This document shows positions 7,291-15,723 of a stretch of DNA of 64,000 nt, piece by piece (the stretch's first letter is position 1; the number at the start of each line of letters is the position of its first letter). This DNA comes from Phycisphaeraceae bacterium (lineage in GTDB: Bacteria; Planctomycetota; Phycisphaerae; Phycisphaerales; UBA1924). The stretch is taken from contig JAHBXD010000002.1 of NCBI GenBank assembly GCA_019636695.1, forward strand, positions 620,001 through 684,000, given 5' to 3'. The position numbers and the translations under genes are program-made. Below the pieces are notes generated by a model, which was given only the letters and a program-made list of their open reading frames with translations, was not told where the DNA came from and made no database searches.

Positions 7291-9168
7291 ATGAAGCGAT
7301 CCAGACGGCTTGCCCTGCATTGGAAGATTCTGATCGGGATGGCGCTGGGCTTGCTGGTCGGGCTGGTGATCAACTGGTTCTGGAACCCCTATACGTGGGG
7401 GGCATTGGGTGTAGGCGACCCGAAGAGTTACCTGGAGGGGAAGAAGGGCAAGCGGGCGGCGCAGCCGCCGCGTGAGCTTGAGCGCGGGATGACGTGGCTA
7501 CACGGTTCGCTGGATGGGTATCAACCCTCGGCGGGGCCGCTTGAAGCGCCACGGAACGCGTATACGGGGCGGGTTGTTGACTGGTTTGTGCGTGATCTTC
7601 TGCCTCAACCGGCGACGGCGCCGACAGCGCCGCGGACGATTCCTGAGGCGGGGGCTGACCCAGCGAAGGCGAAGCGTGAGCCGTTGCCGCCACCGGAGGG
7701 GGTCGACCTTGAAGCGAGCACGGCGTGGCTTCGCGGTGAGGTTGAGCGTGCGTTGACGCAGTTGCGGTCGCCGAAGGAGGACGAAGGCGGACCTGTTGCG
7801 TTGCGGATGCCGGAAGATCCGGTGCTTGGACAGGGGGTATCGTGGCTGGTGAGCCGTCTTGCGCAGCCGGACCCGAATGCGCGGGCGGGTTTTACGGCGG
7901 CGGCGCCGCGGTTTCTCTCGAACGGGACTTCGTTTGTCGGGCAGTTGTTTCTGCGATTGCTGAAGTTCATTGCGGTGCCGGTGGTGTTGTTCAGCCTGAT
8001 CGTGGGTGCGAGCGGGATGACGGACATCAAGCGGCTGGGGCGGATCGGCGGGACGGCGATCCTGGTGTATCTGTGTACGACGGCGGTGGCGATCGTCGTC
8101 GGGCTGACGCTGGTGAACGTGGTGAAGCCCGGGACGCGGGTTTCGCCCGAGACGCGTGACCGGCTGGCGGCGGGGATGCTTGAGGAAGCCGCGGACCGGG
8201 ACAAGGAGGCGATGGAGCCGAACTTCTGGAAGATTCTGCTGGAGACGGTGCCTGAGAACCCGTTTGAGGCGCTGGCGAAGGCGAACATGCTTCAGGTGGT
8301 GGTGTTCGCGCTGCTGCTGGGGCTTGCGGTGGGGATGCTGCCGAAGGAGAAGCGCGAGCCGGTGACGGCGGTATTTGATGCGTTGAGCGACGCAGCGCTC
8401 AAGATCATCACGTGGATCATGGTGATCGCACCGTATGCGGTGTTTGCGTTGATATGCCAGACGATAGCGATCACGGGGCTGGATGCGCTGCGCGCGCTCG
8501 GCGCGTACATGCTGGTGGTGATCGCGGGGCTGAGCCTCTTGGTGCTGGTGGAGTATCCGATCATTCTGCGGATGTTCTCGAAGGTCAGGGTGGGGCGGTG
8601 GTTCCGCGCGATTGTGCCCGCGCAGTTGACGGCGTTCAGCACGTCGAGTTCGAGCGCGACGCTGGGCGTTTCGATGAAATGCGCGACGGATCGGCTCGGG
8701 GTGAAGCGCGATGTGGCGGGGTTTGTGCTGCCGCTTGGCGCGACGATCAACATGGACGGCACCGCGCTGTATCAGGGCGTGGCGGCGGTATTCATCTGCC
8801 AGTTGTACGGCATCGACCTGACGATCGCACAGCAATTGATGATTCTGCTGACGGCGACGCTGGCATCGATCGGCACGCCGGGGGTGCCCGGTGTGGGGTT
8901 GATCATGATCATCGTGATTCTGCGGCAGGTGGGGTTCCCGATCGAGCACATGGCGGGCGGGATCGCGGTGATTCTGGGTGTGGATCGGATTCTGGACATG
9001 TGCCGCACGACGGCGAACGTGAGCGGCGACCTGATGACGACGTCGATCGTGGCGAGCCGGGAGGGGATGATTCTGAGCGAAGAGGAGGCCGCACGTCTTT
9101 TCGAGGAACAGGAGCGTCGGGATCGCACAGCGGCGGAAGATGCGGCGAAGGAGCAGGCGTTTTCTTGA
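7291..9168 (+). CDS. Dicarboxylate/amino acid:cation symporter (DAACS, SLC1-like) with large N-terminal insert
   Basis: The C-terminal 400 residues are a standard Na+ or H+ coupled glutamate/C4-dicarboxylate transporter. Present are the serine-rich hairpin STSSSSATLG (about residue 450), the cation-binding motif NMDGTA (about 487), the second hairpin loop SIGTPGVPGVG, and DRILDMCRTTANVSGD (about 565). The oddity is a hydrophilic stretch of about 170 residues, rich in Pro, Glu and Arg, between the first helix (about 11-30) and the next membrane helix (about 230). It makes the protein 625 residues against the usual 400-440. Start ATG 7291 has GGGAG 9 nt upstream; an in-frame ATG at 7225 would add an unlikely basic leader. 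Confidence 0.92.
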   Translation: MKRSRRLALHWKILIGMALGLLVGLVINWFWNPYTWGALGVGDPKSYLEGKKGKRAAQPPRELERGMTWLHGSLDGYQPSAGPLEAPRNAYTGRVVDWFVRDLLPQPATAPTAPRTIPEAGADPAKAKREPLPPPEGVDLEASTAWLRGEVERALTQLRSPKEDEGGPVALRMPEDPVLGQGVSWLVSRLAQPDPNARAGFTAAAPRFLSNGTSFVGQLFLRLLKFIAVPVVLFSLIVGASGMTDIKRLGRIGGTAILVYLCTTAVAIVVGLTLVNVVKPGTRVSPETRDRLAAGMLEEAADRDKEAMEPNFWKILLETVPENPFEALAKANMLQVVVFALLLGLAVGMLPKEKREPVTAVFDALSDAALKIITWIMVIAPYAVFALICQTIAITGLDALRALGAYMLVVIAGLSLLVLVEYPIILRMFSKVRVGRWFRAIVPAQLTAFSTSSSSATLGVSMKCATDRLGVKRDVAGFVLPLGATINMDGTALYQGVAAVFICQLYGIDLTIAQQLMILLTATLASIGTPGVPGVGLIMIIVILRQVGFPIEHMAGGIAVILGVDRILDMCRTTANVSGDLMTTSIVASREGMILSEEEAARLFEEQERRDRTAAEDAAKEQAFS

Positions 9169-9297
9169 TGCGCCGGGGTCGCTCTTCGGGTGCGCTTCGC
9201 GGAGTTGACGGCCGTTTGCGGAATGTCGTTTTGTACTTGTCGCACCGAAATGCCCGCGGGCCGGCGGCCCTTGCGGAACACGGTCTGGCACCGCGTT

Positions 9298-10542
9298 CTA
9301 TTCGGAGGGCGGGTTGTCGATCGCGACGATCCACCTTCGGACGAGGTCGAGCGAGCATTCGGTGAAGAGCGCGGCGAGGATGAACGCCGCGATGACGGCC
9401 GCGCCGGATGATGTTGCGCCGTCGATCAGCGCCGCGGCACAGAGCACGGCGAGCATGACGGCTTGTGTCAAGCCGACACCGGCGGCATTGGCCTCGATCC
9501 ATCGTTGCGTGATGGCGTGCCGCTGGAGATCACTTCCGAAGATGCCCATGCCGAGGGAGAAGCCCATCCATGCGCCGAGGCCGGTGATCGCGACGGCGAT
9601 GATGACGAAAATCACCGCGCGAGTAGAGCCGAGCAGGGCATGAAAATCGGCATGTGAGGCGGCAAAGGCGACAAGCGTGGGCAAGACGACGCAGGCGAGG
9701 GCGGTTTTTGCCGCGCAGCGGGTGCGGCGCTTGCATGTGCGGCCGAGCCAGGCCCCCGCCGCGAGCGAGAGCACGATGGCGACGATCCAGGGGCCGAGTT
9801 CGGTGCGTGCGGGCATGGCGGCGATCGCGATAAGCACGACGCCGATGCCGCAGAGAAGGCTGAAGCGGACGTCAAGGGATCGGGCGGCAGCGCCGAGCCA
9901 GCGCAGGGGGGTTGCGGCGAAGAAGGAGCCTCCGGCGAGGGCGAAGCCGAGGGGGACGGCCTCGGCTCGCGTGGCGCCGAGCAGCGCACCGATGAGGATG
10001 GCGTTGATGATGCCGGCAAAGATGACGGCCAGGATGCCCGCGGCGGCGGCGGCGAGCATGCTTGCCTCGGGATGGGAGGATGTGCGTTTTTGTGCCGCAC
10101 ACCCCGCGAGGAATACCGCGAGGCAGACGAGCACGAGGGTGATGCGGCGCACGGGTGTCTGGAATTCGTGCGAAGCCTTGGTGACGGCATCGTGCAGGGG
10201 TCGGCGCTGGAGCGCGAAGTCTCGGCGTTGCTCATCGAGGGCGACGGGGCTGACGCCCGTGTGCCCGAGAACGAGCAGGTCGAGTTCGTGGCGTTCTTCG
10301 AGATCGCGGAGGGCCTGGCGCTCGTGGAGCGCGCCCACGGCGAAGCGTTGGTGCAGTTCGGGGCGGAGCGCGCCCAAGACTGTCGGGCCGAGGGCAACGC
10401 CGGTGAGCAAACCCGCGGCGAGGATGGCGGCGGGGAAACCACCCGGGATGCGCGCGAGGCGAAAGAGGAGGAGAAAAAATGCTGCCGCGACGGCTAAACA
10501 CCCGAAGCGAATCAGCGCGATTGTCGCCGGCTCGGTCGGCAT
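9298..10542 (-). CDS. Multi-pass membrane protein, family unassigned
   Basis: The 414-residue product has about ten predicted TM helices. The first two, ending in GVALGPTVLG, resemble the 'G.llGPs.LG' start of CPA2 (Kef-type) cation/proton antiporters. A hydrophilic loop of about 70 residues follows, then another hydrophobic stretch containing AVFLAGCAAQ. No antiporter aspartate pair could be identified, so a transporter function is not claimed. Start ATG 10542 has no ribosome-binding site; TACAGT lies 9 nt upstream. It converges with the symporter gene and is divergent from the acetyltransferase gene. Confidence 0.6.
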   Translation of the reverse strand: MPTEPATIALIRFGCLAVAAAFFLLLFRLARIPGGFPAAILAAGLLTGVALGPTVLGALRPELHQRFAVGALHERQALRDLEERHELDLLVLGHTGVSPVALDEQRRDFALQRRPLHDAVTKASHEFQTPVRRITLVLVCLAVFLAGCAAQKRTSSHPEASMLAAAAAGILAVIFAGIINAILIGALLGATRAEAVPLGFALAGGSFFAATPLRWLGAAARSLDVRFSLLCGIGVVLIAIAAMPARTELGPWIVAIVLSLAAGAWLGRTCKRRTRCAAKTALACVVLPTLVAFAASHADFHALLGSTRAVIFVIIAVAITGLGAWMGFSLGMGIFGSDLQRHAITQRWIEANAAGVGLTQAVMLAVLCAAALIDGATSSGAAVIAAFILAALFTECSLDLVRRWIVAIDNPPSE

Positions 10543-10653
10543 GATTGGTGCACTGTATCGCGGGGACAGGAATTGTCACACGAAGGGTTCATCGAGGCGG
10601 AGGCGGATCTGGTCGCGTCGGGCGGGGTTGCCCGGCCGGTGAAGGTTGACCCG

Positions 10654-11214
10654 ATGGGTTCGCTGTGTACGTCGCGGCTGGTGCTTCGGCCGCTGCGAGA
10701 GAGTGACCGGTCGGAGTTTTTGCTTGCATTGGCCGGCGCGCGTGGCTTGCTTACGGAGTGGATGCCGCTGCACGAACCGGGAGAGGATGACGAAGGGTTG
10801 TTTGCGCGTCAGGTTCGTCTGACGATCGAGGGCGAAAGGACCGGATCGGCGTGCCGCAGGGCGGGCTTTCGTGGTGACGGGCGCATGGTGGGATGTTTCA
10901 ACCTGACGCACATTGCGCGTGGGCTGCATTTTGAGGGTGACATGAATTGGTGGGTGTCCGCGGAGTTCGGCGGTCGCGGGTTGGCGACGGAGGGGGTGCA
11001 GGGGCTGCTGGATTATGCGTTTGCGGATCTTCCGGTAGGGTTGGGACTGCACCGCGTGACGGCGGGGATTCAGGCGGGGAATCTCGCGAGTCGACGACTG
11101 GCCGAGCGGGTCGGTTTCCGGCGGCGTGAAGGCGTGCGCATGAGCCTGGTTTCGGGCGGGGCGTGGGCCGAACACGAAGTGTGGGTGGCCGAGCCGCAGA
11201 TCGACATCGGGTGA
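10654..11214 (+). CDS. GNAT acetyltransferase, RimJ/RimL type
   Basis: A 186-residue GNAT protein with the RimJ/L start (LCTSRLVLRPLRESDRSEFL), the mid-domain NWWVSAEFGGRGLATEG (motif A, acetyl-CoA pyrophosphate loop), and HRVTAGIQAGNLASRRLAERVGF (motif B), as in N-alpha acetyltransferases of ribosomal proteins. The true substrate is unknown. ATG 10654 is preferred because GAAGG lies 8 nt upstream and the conserved domain begins at once. A TTG at 10573 would add 27 non-conserved residues. Its stop abuts the stop of the convergent MEMO-family gene with no spacer. Confidence 0.85.
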   Translation: MGSLCTSRLVLRPLRESDRSEFLLALAGARGLLTEWMPLHEPGEDDEGLFARQVRLTIEGERTGSACRRAGFRGDGRMVGCFNLTHIARGLHFEGDMNWWVSAEFGGRGLATEGVQGLLDYAFADLPVGLGLHRVTAGIQAGNLASRRLAERVGFRRREGVRMSLVSGGAWAEHEVWVAEPQIDIG

Positions 11215-12570
11215 TCAGAGCATGGCCATGGCGCAGGAAGTGACCATGCTGATGCCTTCGCTATCCATCGCGCCGGCGTAGCCGAAGAACTCGATGCGTT
11301 CGGGACGCACGAGGCGATGGGCGGCGATCATGTTGCCGATGCTGCACCAGCGCGTGGGGTTCTGCTGCCAAGCCATGGCGGTGATGAGGTCTTCCGGGCG
11401 GTTTTCGCGGAAGTAATTGAGAAGTTCCTGATCGTGGCCGAGCACTTTTTCGCGGAAGGCCTTGGCGGGTTCTTCGTCTCCGGCGAGGCGTTGCTGGTCG
11501 CCGAAGGCCGGGCCGACGTGACTGAGATCGGCGGAACTGATGACGAGCGTGATGCCGGGGAGTTGCGCGAGCACGTCGCGGAGCGCATCGATGAAGGGGT
11601 CGAGCGCCAGGCCCTTGCCGTCGTAAGACTCGCCGTTGTTGACGCAGGGATCGTGGACAAGCACGCCGAAGACGCGGGGATATTCGCCGTTGTCGTCCTT
11701 CCCGAAGCAGTGCTGGATCCAGGGGATCTGCAGCTCGATGGAGTGCTCGCGTTCGTGGTCGTAGCGGTTGGCGAAGGCGAGGTCGGCGGCCTGGGGGCCG
11801 AGCCGGGCACGTAGGGCTTCGAGTAATTCCTGATCGACCGGGCAGAGGCCAAGGGGCGTCTGGTAGCCCTTGTCGCATGCGCAGATGCCGGTGGCTTCAC
11901 CGAAATGGTTTGTGCCGAGCACGACGACGCGCGCGGGGCGCTGGTTGGGAGGCAGGCAGCGCCAGGCGGCGGCGTAGTTCATCCAGCCGCGGCCGTAGTC
12001 GAGGTGCGGAGCGATGAGGGCCTTCGGGAAGGCTTCGAGTACGCGGGAGGTGGGGAGTTTGGCGGCCTGGTCCATCCACTGGTCGAAGACTTCGGGGATT
12101 TTCTGCGCGCCGAGGCGCGTGCGCTCGTCTTCAGGGAGGTCTTTCCCTTCTTCACCGACGAGGGCATCGGCGAAGGCGGCGGTGGAACCGGGAGGAAGAT
12201 TGGGCTGAGAATCGAACTGGCGGCGGAGGCTCTCGGCCATGGTGTCGAAGGTGGGGCCGAAGAGCAGGCCGGCGTCATCAAGCTGGGCGACGAGTTGCTC
12301 GAGGAAAGGGCGGGCAAGGCCGCGGCCGACCTGGGTGATGATTTCGTCGAGGGAGCGCTGGCCATCCATGAGCGGAAGGATGAACTGGGCGGCGGGAAGG
12401 GTTGCGACGAGTTTGTCAGATACCTGGCGGGCATCGGAAAGGCCGAGAAGGGTGATGGCCTTGCCGTCCTGATCTTGGGCCTGCAGGGGGAAGCCCCGAA
12501 CAGCGCGAAGCTTGGGGCGCTGCATGTGCGGGGCATCGGGGTTGAAGGCCGGCGCTTGGGCTTGGTTCAT
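11215..12570 (-). CDS. MEMO-family (AmmeMemoRadiSam system protein B-like) protein with extra N-terminal domain
   Basis: Residues from about 175 to 451 form a MEMO1-like domain, related to extradiol dioxygenases: APHLDYGRGW, GTNHFG, a REHSIELQIPWIQ segment and ISSADLSHVGPAFG carry the conserved His, Asp and Glu residues. The bacterial domain usually occurs alone at about 270-290 residues. Here about 150 residues precede it; part of them (FILPLMDGQRSLDEIITQVG, then FLEQLVAQLDDAGLL) looks like a winged-helix of the PqqD type. The AMMECR1 and radical-SAM partner genes are not in the window. Start ATG 12570 has TACACT 5 nt upstream and no Shine-Dalgarno. Biochemical function is unknown. Confidence 0.85.
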   Translation of the reverse strand: MNQAQAPAFNPDAPHMQRPKLRAVRGFPLQAQDQDGKAITLLGLSDARQVSDKLVATLPAAQFILPLMDGQRSLDEIITQVGRGLARPFLEQLVAQLDDAGLLFGPTFDTMAESLRRQFDSQPNLPPGSTAAFADALVGEEGKDLPEDERTRLGAQKIPEVFDQWMDQAAKLPTSRVLEAFPKALIAPHLDYGRGWMNYAAAWRCLPPNQRPARVVVLGTNHFGEATGICACDKGYQTPLGLCPVDQELLEALRARLGPQAADLAFANRYDHEREHSIELQIPWIQHCFGKDDNGEYPRVFGVLVHDPCVNNGESYDGKGLALDPFIDALRDVLAQLPGITLVISSADLSHVGPAFGDQQRLAGDEEPAKAFREKVLGHDQELLNYFRENRPEDLITAMAWQQNPTRWCSIGNMIAAHRLVRPERIEFFGYAGAMDSEGISMVTSCAMAML

Positions 12571-12575
12571 GCGGA

Positions 12576-12581
12576 AGTGTA
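12576..12581 (-). promoter_or_regulatory. -10 box for a leaderless MEMO-family mRNA
   Basis: TACACT on the minus strand ends 5 nt before the ATG at 12570. Transcription would begin at or next to the start codon. Confidence 0.5.
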
Positions 12582-12598
12582 GGGGGCGGGGGTGGAGG

Positions 12599-13054
12599 TT
12601 ACGACCGTGGGGGGTCATCTGCGCGCGGGGAGTTTTCGAGGTAGTCGCGCAGGATGGCCGCGGCGGCGAGCGCATCTCTTCGTTGTTTTTTTTGTGCGTG
12701 GGTAAGGCCTGATCGGGCCATGCGCCAGTCGGCATCGGCGGAGGTGAGGCGTTCGTCGTGGAAGAGGATCGGCCTGTTGCCGATGAGCGGGCGGAGAAGA
12801 TCGGCCCAGGCACGGAGGGCTTTTGCGGCGGGGCCTTCGGAGCCATCCATGTTGAGGGGGAGGCCGAGGAGGACGGTATCGAGCGGGCCGAGGTGTTCCT
12901 CGATGGCGCGGGCGACAGCGCGGAGCAGGGCGCGGCCCTGGTCGTCAGCCCGGGCGATGTCGAGCACGGTGAGGGGCGTGGCGATGCGGGTGAAGTCGTC
13001 TCCGACGGCCAGCCCGGTGCGTCGTTCGCCGAGATCGATGGCGAGGTATCGCAT
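12599..13054 (-). CDS. ruvX: Holliday junction resolvase-like / pre-16S rRNA nuclease YqgF
   Basis: The 151-residue product has the RNase H-like YqgF fold: AIDLGERRTGLAVGDD with the first catalytic Asp, GLPLNMDGSEGPAAKALRAW, FHDERLTSADA with the catalytic Glu, and a terminal DALAAAAILRDYL containing the last acidic residue. The family processes the 16S rRNA 5' end in Escherichia coli; the recombination role is only inferred from the fold. ATG 13054 is chosen because the protein begins directly with the catalytic strand (MRYLAIDLG), and upstream residues are low-complexity Pro/Ser. The gene follows the pseudopilin gene by 16 nt and precedes the MEMO-family gene. Confidence 0.93.
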   Translation of the reverse strand: MRYLAIDLGERRTGLAVGDDFTRIATPLTVLDIARADDQGRALLRAVARAIEEHLGPLDTVLLGLPLNMDGSEGPAAKALRAWADLLRPLIGNRPILFHDERLTSADADWRMARSGLTHAQKKQRRDALAAAAILRDYLENSPRADDPPRS

Positions 13055-13070
13055 GCGGGCGGAGCGTGCG

Positions 13071-14138
13071 TCAGCGCCCGACGGAGAGGATGAGGTCGTC
13101 GAACTCGGCGATGCGATCGAGGGTGACGGGGCGACCGTCGTCGGTGTGGCGGGCGCCACCGGCCGACTTGTGGTGCATGCCGTAATAGAGGCCGTCGGTG
13201 GCGGCGGCGGTTGCGCGGGCGCCGCGGTCGCGTGCGCCGAGATGCAGTCCGTCGGCTCCGGCGGACATGATGAGCATGGCACTGCGCGGGGCGGAAGGGA
13301 GGAGCAGGTTCATGGCGACGGTGTCGAGGTCGCCGATGGGGAAATCGGGCGAGCCGAGCAGGCCGGTCATGGTGCGCTGGCGATTGAGGGCCCCGACGGT
13401 GTCACCGAGAAGGCTGTCGGCACTCTGGTTGCGACCGCGACGGCCGAACTCGTTGGCCCTGAGATATCCCGCGTTGCTGGCCCAATAGAAACGGGCGTAG
13501 TTGTTGCCGGTCTGGGCGATGCGTGCGAAGTCATCGACGGAGGTGATGCGCCGAGGGCCGGCATCATCTTCAACCCAGAGAAGGAAGGGGTTTCCCCAAG
13601 CATCGACAAGGTCGGGAATGTCGGCGTCGGTGGTGAGAGCCGCACCGCTTCCCCACTGCTGGGTGGGGCGGTCCATTGCAGTCCAGTATTTCCCTCGCGG
13701 GGTGAAATAGCCGGGGTTCCCGGGATAACTGGTGCCCATGAGCTGCGCGTTGACATAGCGCCCCAAAGACTGGTTTTCCGCACGAGCGGCGGCGCTCGGG
13801 CCGAAGTTGCGCTCTTCGCTGTTGGGGCTGGTGGTGGTGACGAGGCCGCCCATGAGTTCGAGCAGGGCGTTCTCCATCGCGGTGAAGCCATAGGTGTCGG
13901 CATTTTCGGAAGAGCCCATCTGCGACGGGGTGAAGACGCCGGGCAGCCGGTCATGATCCTGACGGAATTGTTCGACGGCGGCGGCAAACTCGTTCATGAC
14001 GGCGAGCGATTCTCCGCGTCGAGCGACATCGCGCGCGCCGCCCAGCGCGGGGAGCACCAGCGCGATGACGAGCGCGACGATGGAAATGACGACGAGGAGT
14101 TCGATCAAAGAAAACGCGCCCGCGCGTCGCAGCGACAT
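13071..14138 (-). CDS. Pseudopilin, type II secretion-like
   Basis: A 355-residue protein with a short leader and the prepilin motif RRAGAFSLIELLVVISIVA (cleavage before FSLIE), then a helix ending VLPALGGARDVARRGE. The large C-terminal domain contains DAWGNPFLLWVE, the 'D.WG.P..Y' signature found in GspG/GspH-type major pseudopilins, and later MSAGADGLHLG, close to the 'SaG.DG..gt' calcium-site loop of GspG-like proteins. ATG 14138 has AGAGGAG 6 nt upstream. The open frame runs on to 14582 but without coding pattern. It sits 16 nt upstream of ruvX with no other secretion genes, as is common for planctomycete pseudopilins. Confidence 0.88.
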   Translation of the reverse strand: MSLRRAGAFSLIELLVVISIVALVIALVLPALGGARDVARRGESLAVMNEFAAAVEQFRQDHDRLPGVFTPSQMGSSENADTYGFTAMENALLELMGGLVTTTSPNSEERNFGPSAAARAENQSLGRYVNAQLMGTSYPGNPGYFTPRGKYWTAMDRPTQQWGSGAALTTDADIPDLVDAWGNPFLLWVEDDAGPRRITSVDDFARIAQTGNNYARFYWASNAGYLRANEFGRRGRNQSADSLLGDTVGALNRQRTMTGLLGSPDFPIGDLDTVAMNLLLPSAPRSAMLIMSAGADGLHLGARDRGARATAAATDGLYYGMHHKSAGGARHTDDGRPVTLDRIAEFDDLILSVGR

Positions 14139-14391
14139 GGTCCGCTCCTCTTGCCTTTGCGATCGCCGGTGCACACCCGCGCCGGCGAGGCCCCGGACTT
14201 GAAGGCCGGGGCTGAGATCGGTGTCAGTCGGGCGGCTTTCTCCCCTCGGCCGCCACCAACTGACCCTTCGCGAAAACCGGCCGAGAGGTTCCCCGCCGGC
14301 AGGGGTTGGTATTCGATCGCCCGGGAACACCCCGAGGCTCAACGGCAGATGATATGCGAACATCGCCCTTCGCCGGAGGGGCCGTGTGAAA

Positions 14392-15633
14392 TCACATCCG
14401 GGGAGCGCCCGTGCGTGCCGCGACGCGGCGTTGGGTGCGTTGCTGGGCCAGTTCGCGGGCCTGAGCATCGGCCATGCCGATCGCGTTGAGATCGACGGCC
14501 GTGGGCTGGGCGACAGATTCCATGACTTCACGGACGATTTCGGGGATGTCCACAAATCGGATGGTTTTCTCCAGAAACGCACGCACCGCGATTTCGTTGG
14601 CGGCGTTCATCGCCGCGGGAGCGACGCCCCCTTTCTGCATGGCGAGGCGGGCAAGACCAATGGCGGGGAAGCGATCGTGATCGGGTGGTTCAAAATCGAG
14701 GCGGGCGAGTGCGGCAAGGTCGAGCATGGGGACCGGAGGCTCAGCGCGATCGGGGAATGTCAAGGCCCACTGGATCGGGCCTTTCATGCTGGTTGCGCCG
14801 AGTTGGGCGAGAACCGAGCCGTCGGTCAATTCGAGCAGCGCGTGGACGATGGACTGAGGATGGACGAGCACGTCGAGTTGTTCGGAAGGCACACCGAAGA
14901 GCCAATGGGCCTCGATGAGTTCCAGACCCTTGTTCATGAGGGTGGCTGAGTCGATCGTGTTTTTCGGCCCCATGCGCCAGGTGGGATGGCGCATGGCCTC
15001 TTCGGGCGTGACGCGGGCCAGTTCGTCCGCGGAGCGTCCGCGGAAAGGCCCGCCGCTGGCCGTGAGCACAAGTCGCCTCAGGCCGCGAGGGGGGGCGTTG
15101 GGCGGCGCGCAGGCGTGTGCGGGGTCGGTCGCGCCACACATGGCCTGCCAGATGCCGGAGTGTTCACTATCGAGGGGGAGTAAGCGTGCCCCATGCGCGC
15201 GGGCCTCGGCCAAGACGAGCGAACCAGCCGCCACGAGCGTTTCTTTGTTGGCGAGGGCGACATCAAGCCCGAGGCGCACGGCTTCGAGCGTCGCGGGGAG
15301 ACCGGCAGCCCCGACCATCGCGGCGACGACCAGATCGCAGGGCGTTTCGCGAACGAGGCGTTCGGGAGCGTCCGCCCCGCGAAGCACGCGCTTCGCCGTG
15401 CACGGAATGTCGCGATCGGCGATCGCGACGGTGGGATCACCGAATCGGTGCGCGAGTGCGGCAAGATCGGCGCCGCGCGACCCCGCCGCCAGCCCGACGA
15501 CTTGGTAGCGGCGTCGTGCGCGGCCACGATCGCGGAGGGTATTGAGATGCTCGATGACTTCGAGGGTTTGCGTGCCGATGGAACCGGTAGCGCCTAGGAC
15601 GATGACGCGGGTGATGGCATCAGAAGTGTTCAT
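14392..15633 (-). CDS. dxr: 1-deoxy-D-xylulose 5-phosphate reductoisomerase
   Basis: This enzyme converts DXP to MEP with NADPH in the non-mevalonate isoprenoid pathway. The 413-residue protein has the NADPH-binding GATGSIGTQTLEVI at about residues 14-27, ANKETLVAAG, the metal site LPLDSEHSGIWQ, the substrate loop LTASGGPFRG, PTWRMGPKNTIDSATLMNKGLELIEAHWLF (split here for clarity: PTWRMGPKNTIDS then MNKGLELIEAHWLFG), and HPQSIVHALLELTDGS. Length and order are standard. ATG 15633 starts 13 residues before the Rossmann strand. No strong Shine-Dalgarno is seen. It lies downstream of the RNase E/G gene in the same direction, with a gap of about 90 nt. Confidence 0.97.
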   Translation of the reverse strand: MNTSDAITRVIVLGATGSIGTQTLEVIEHLNTLRDRGRARRRYQVVGLAAGSRGADLAALAHRFGDPTVAIADRDIPCTAKRVLRGADAPERLVRETPCDLVVAAMVGAAGLPATLEAVRLGLDVALANKETLVAAGSLVLAEARAHGARLLPLDSEHSGIWQAMCGATDPAHACAPPNAPPRGLRRLVLTASGGPFRGRSADELARVTPEEAMRHPTWRMGPKNTIDSATLMNKGLELIEAHWLFGVPSEQLDVLVHPQSIVHALLELTDGSVLAQLGATSMKGPIQWALTFPDRAEPPVPMLDLAALARLDFEPPDHDRFPAIGLARLAMQKGGVAPAAMNAANEIAVRAFLEKTIRFVDIPEIVREVMESVAQPTAVDLNAIGMADAQARELAQQRTQRRVAARTGAPRM

Positions 15634-15723
15634 GTACTCAGGAGAGTGAGAAGATTCAGGTCGTGCTGGGGCCGGGCGGATCGGGCGGCAAATGGTCTAT
15701 GTCGATTGGTGCGTGGAAGGACG

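Noticed and set aside
7498..9291. Open frame of nearly 600 codons antisense to the symporter gene
   Set aside because: It mirrors the GC-rich third positions of the real gene, its translation is Arg/His/Pro-rich with no domain, and the plus-strand product is unmistakable.
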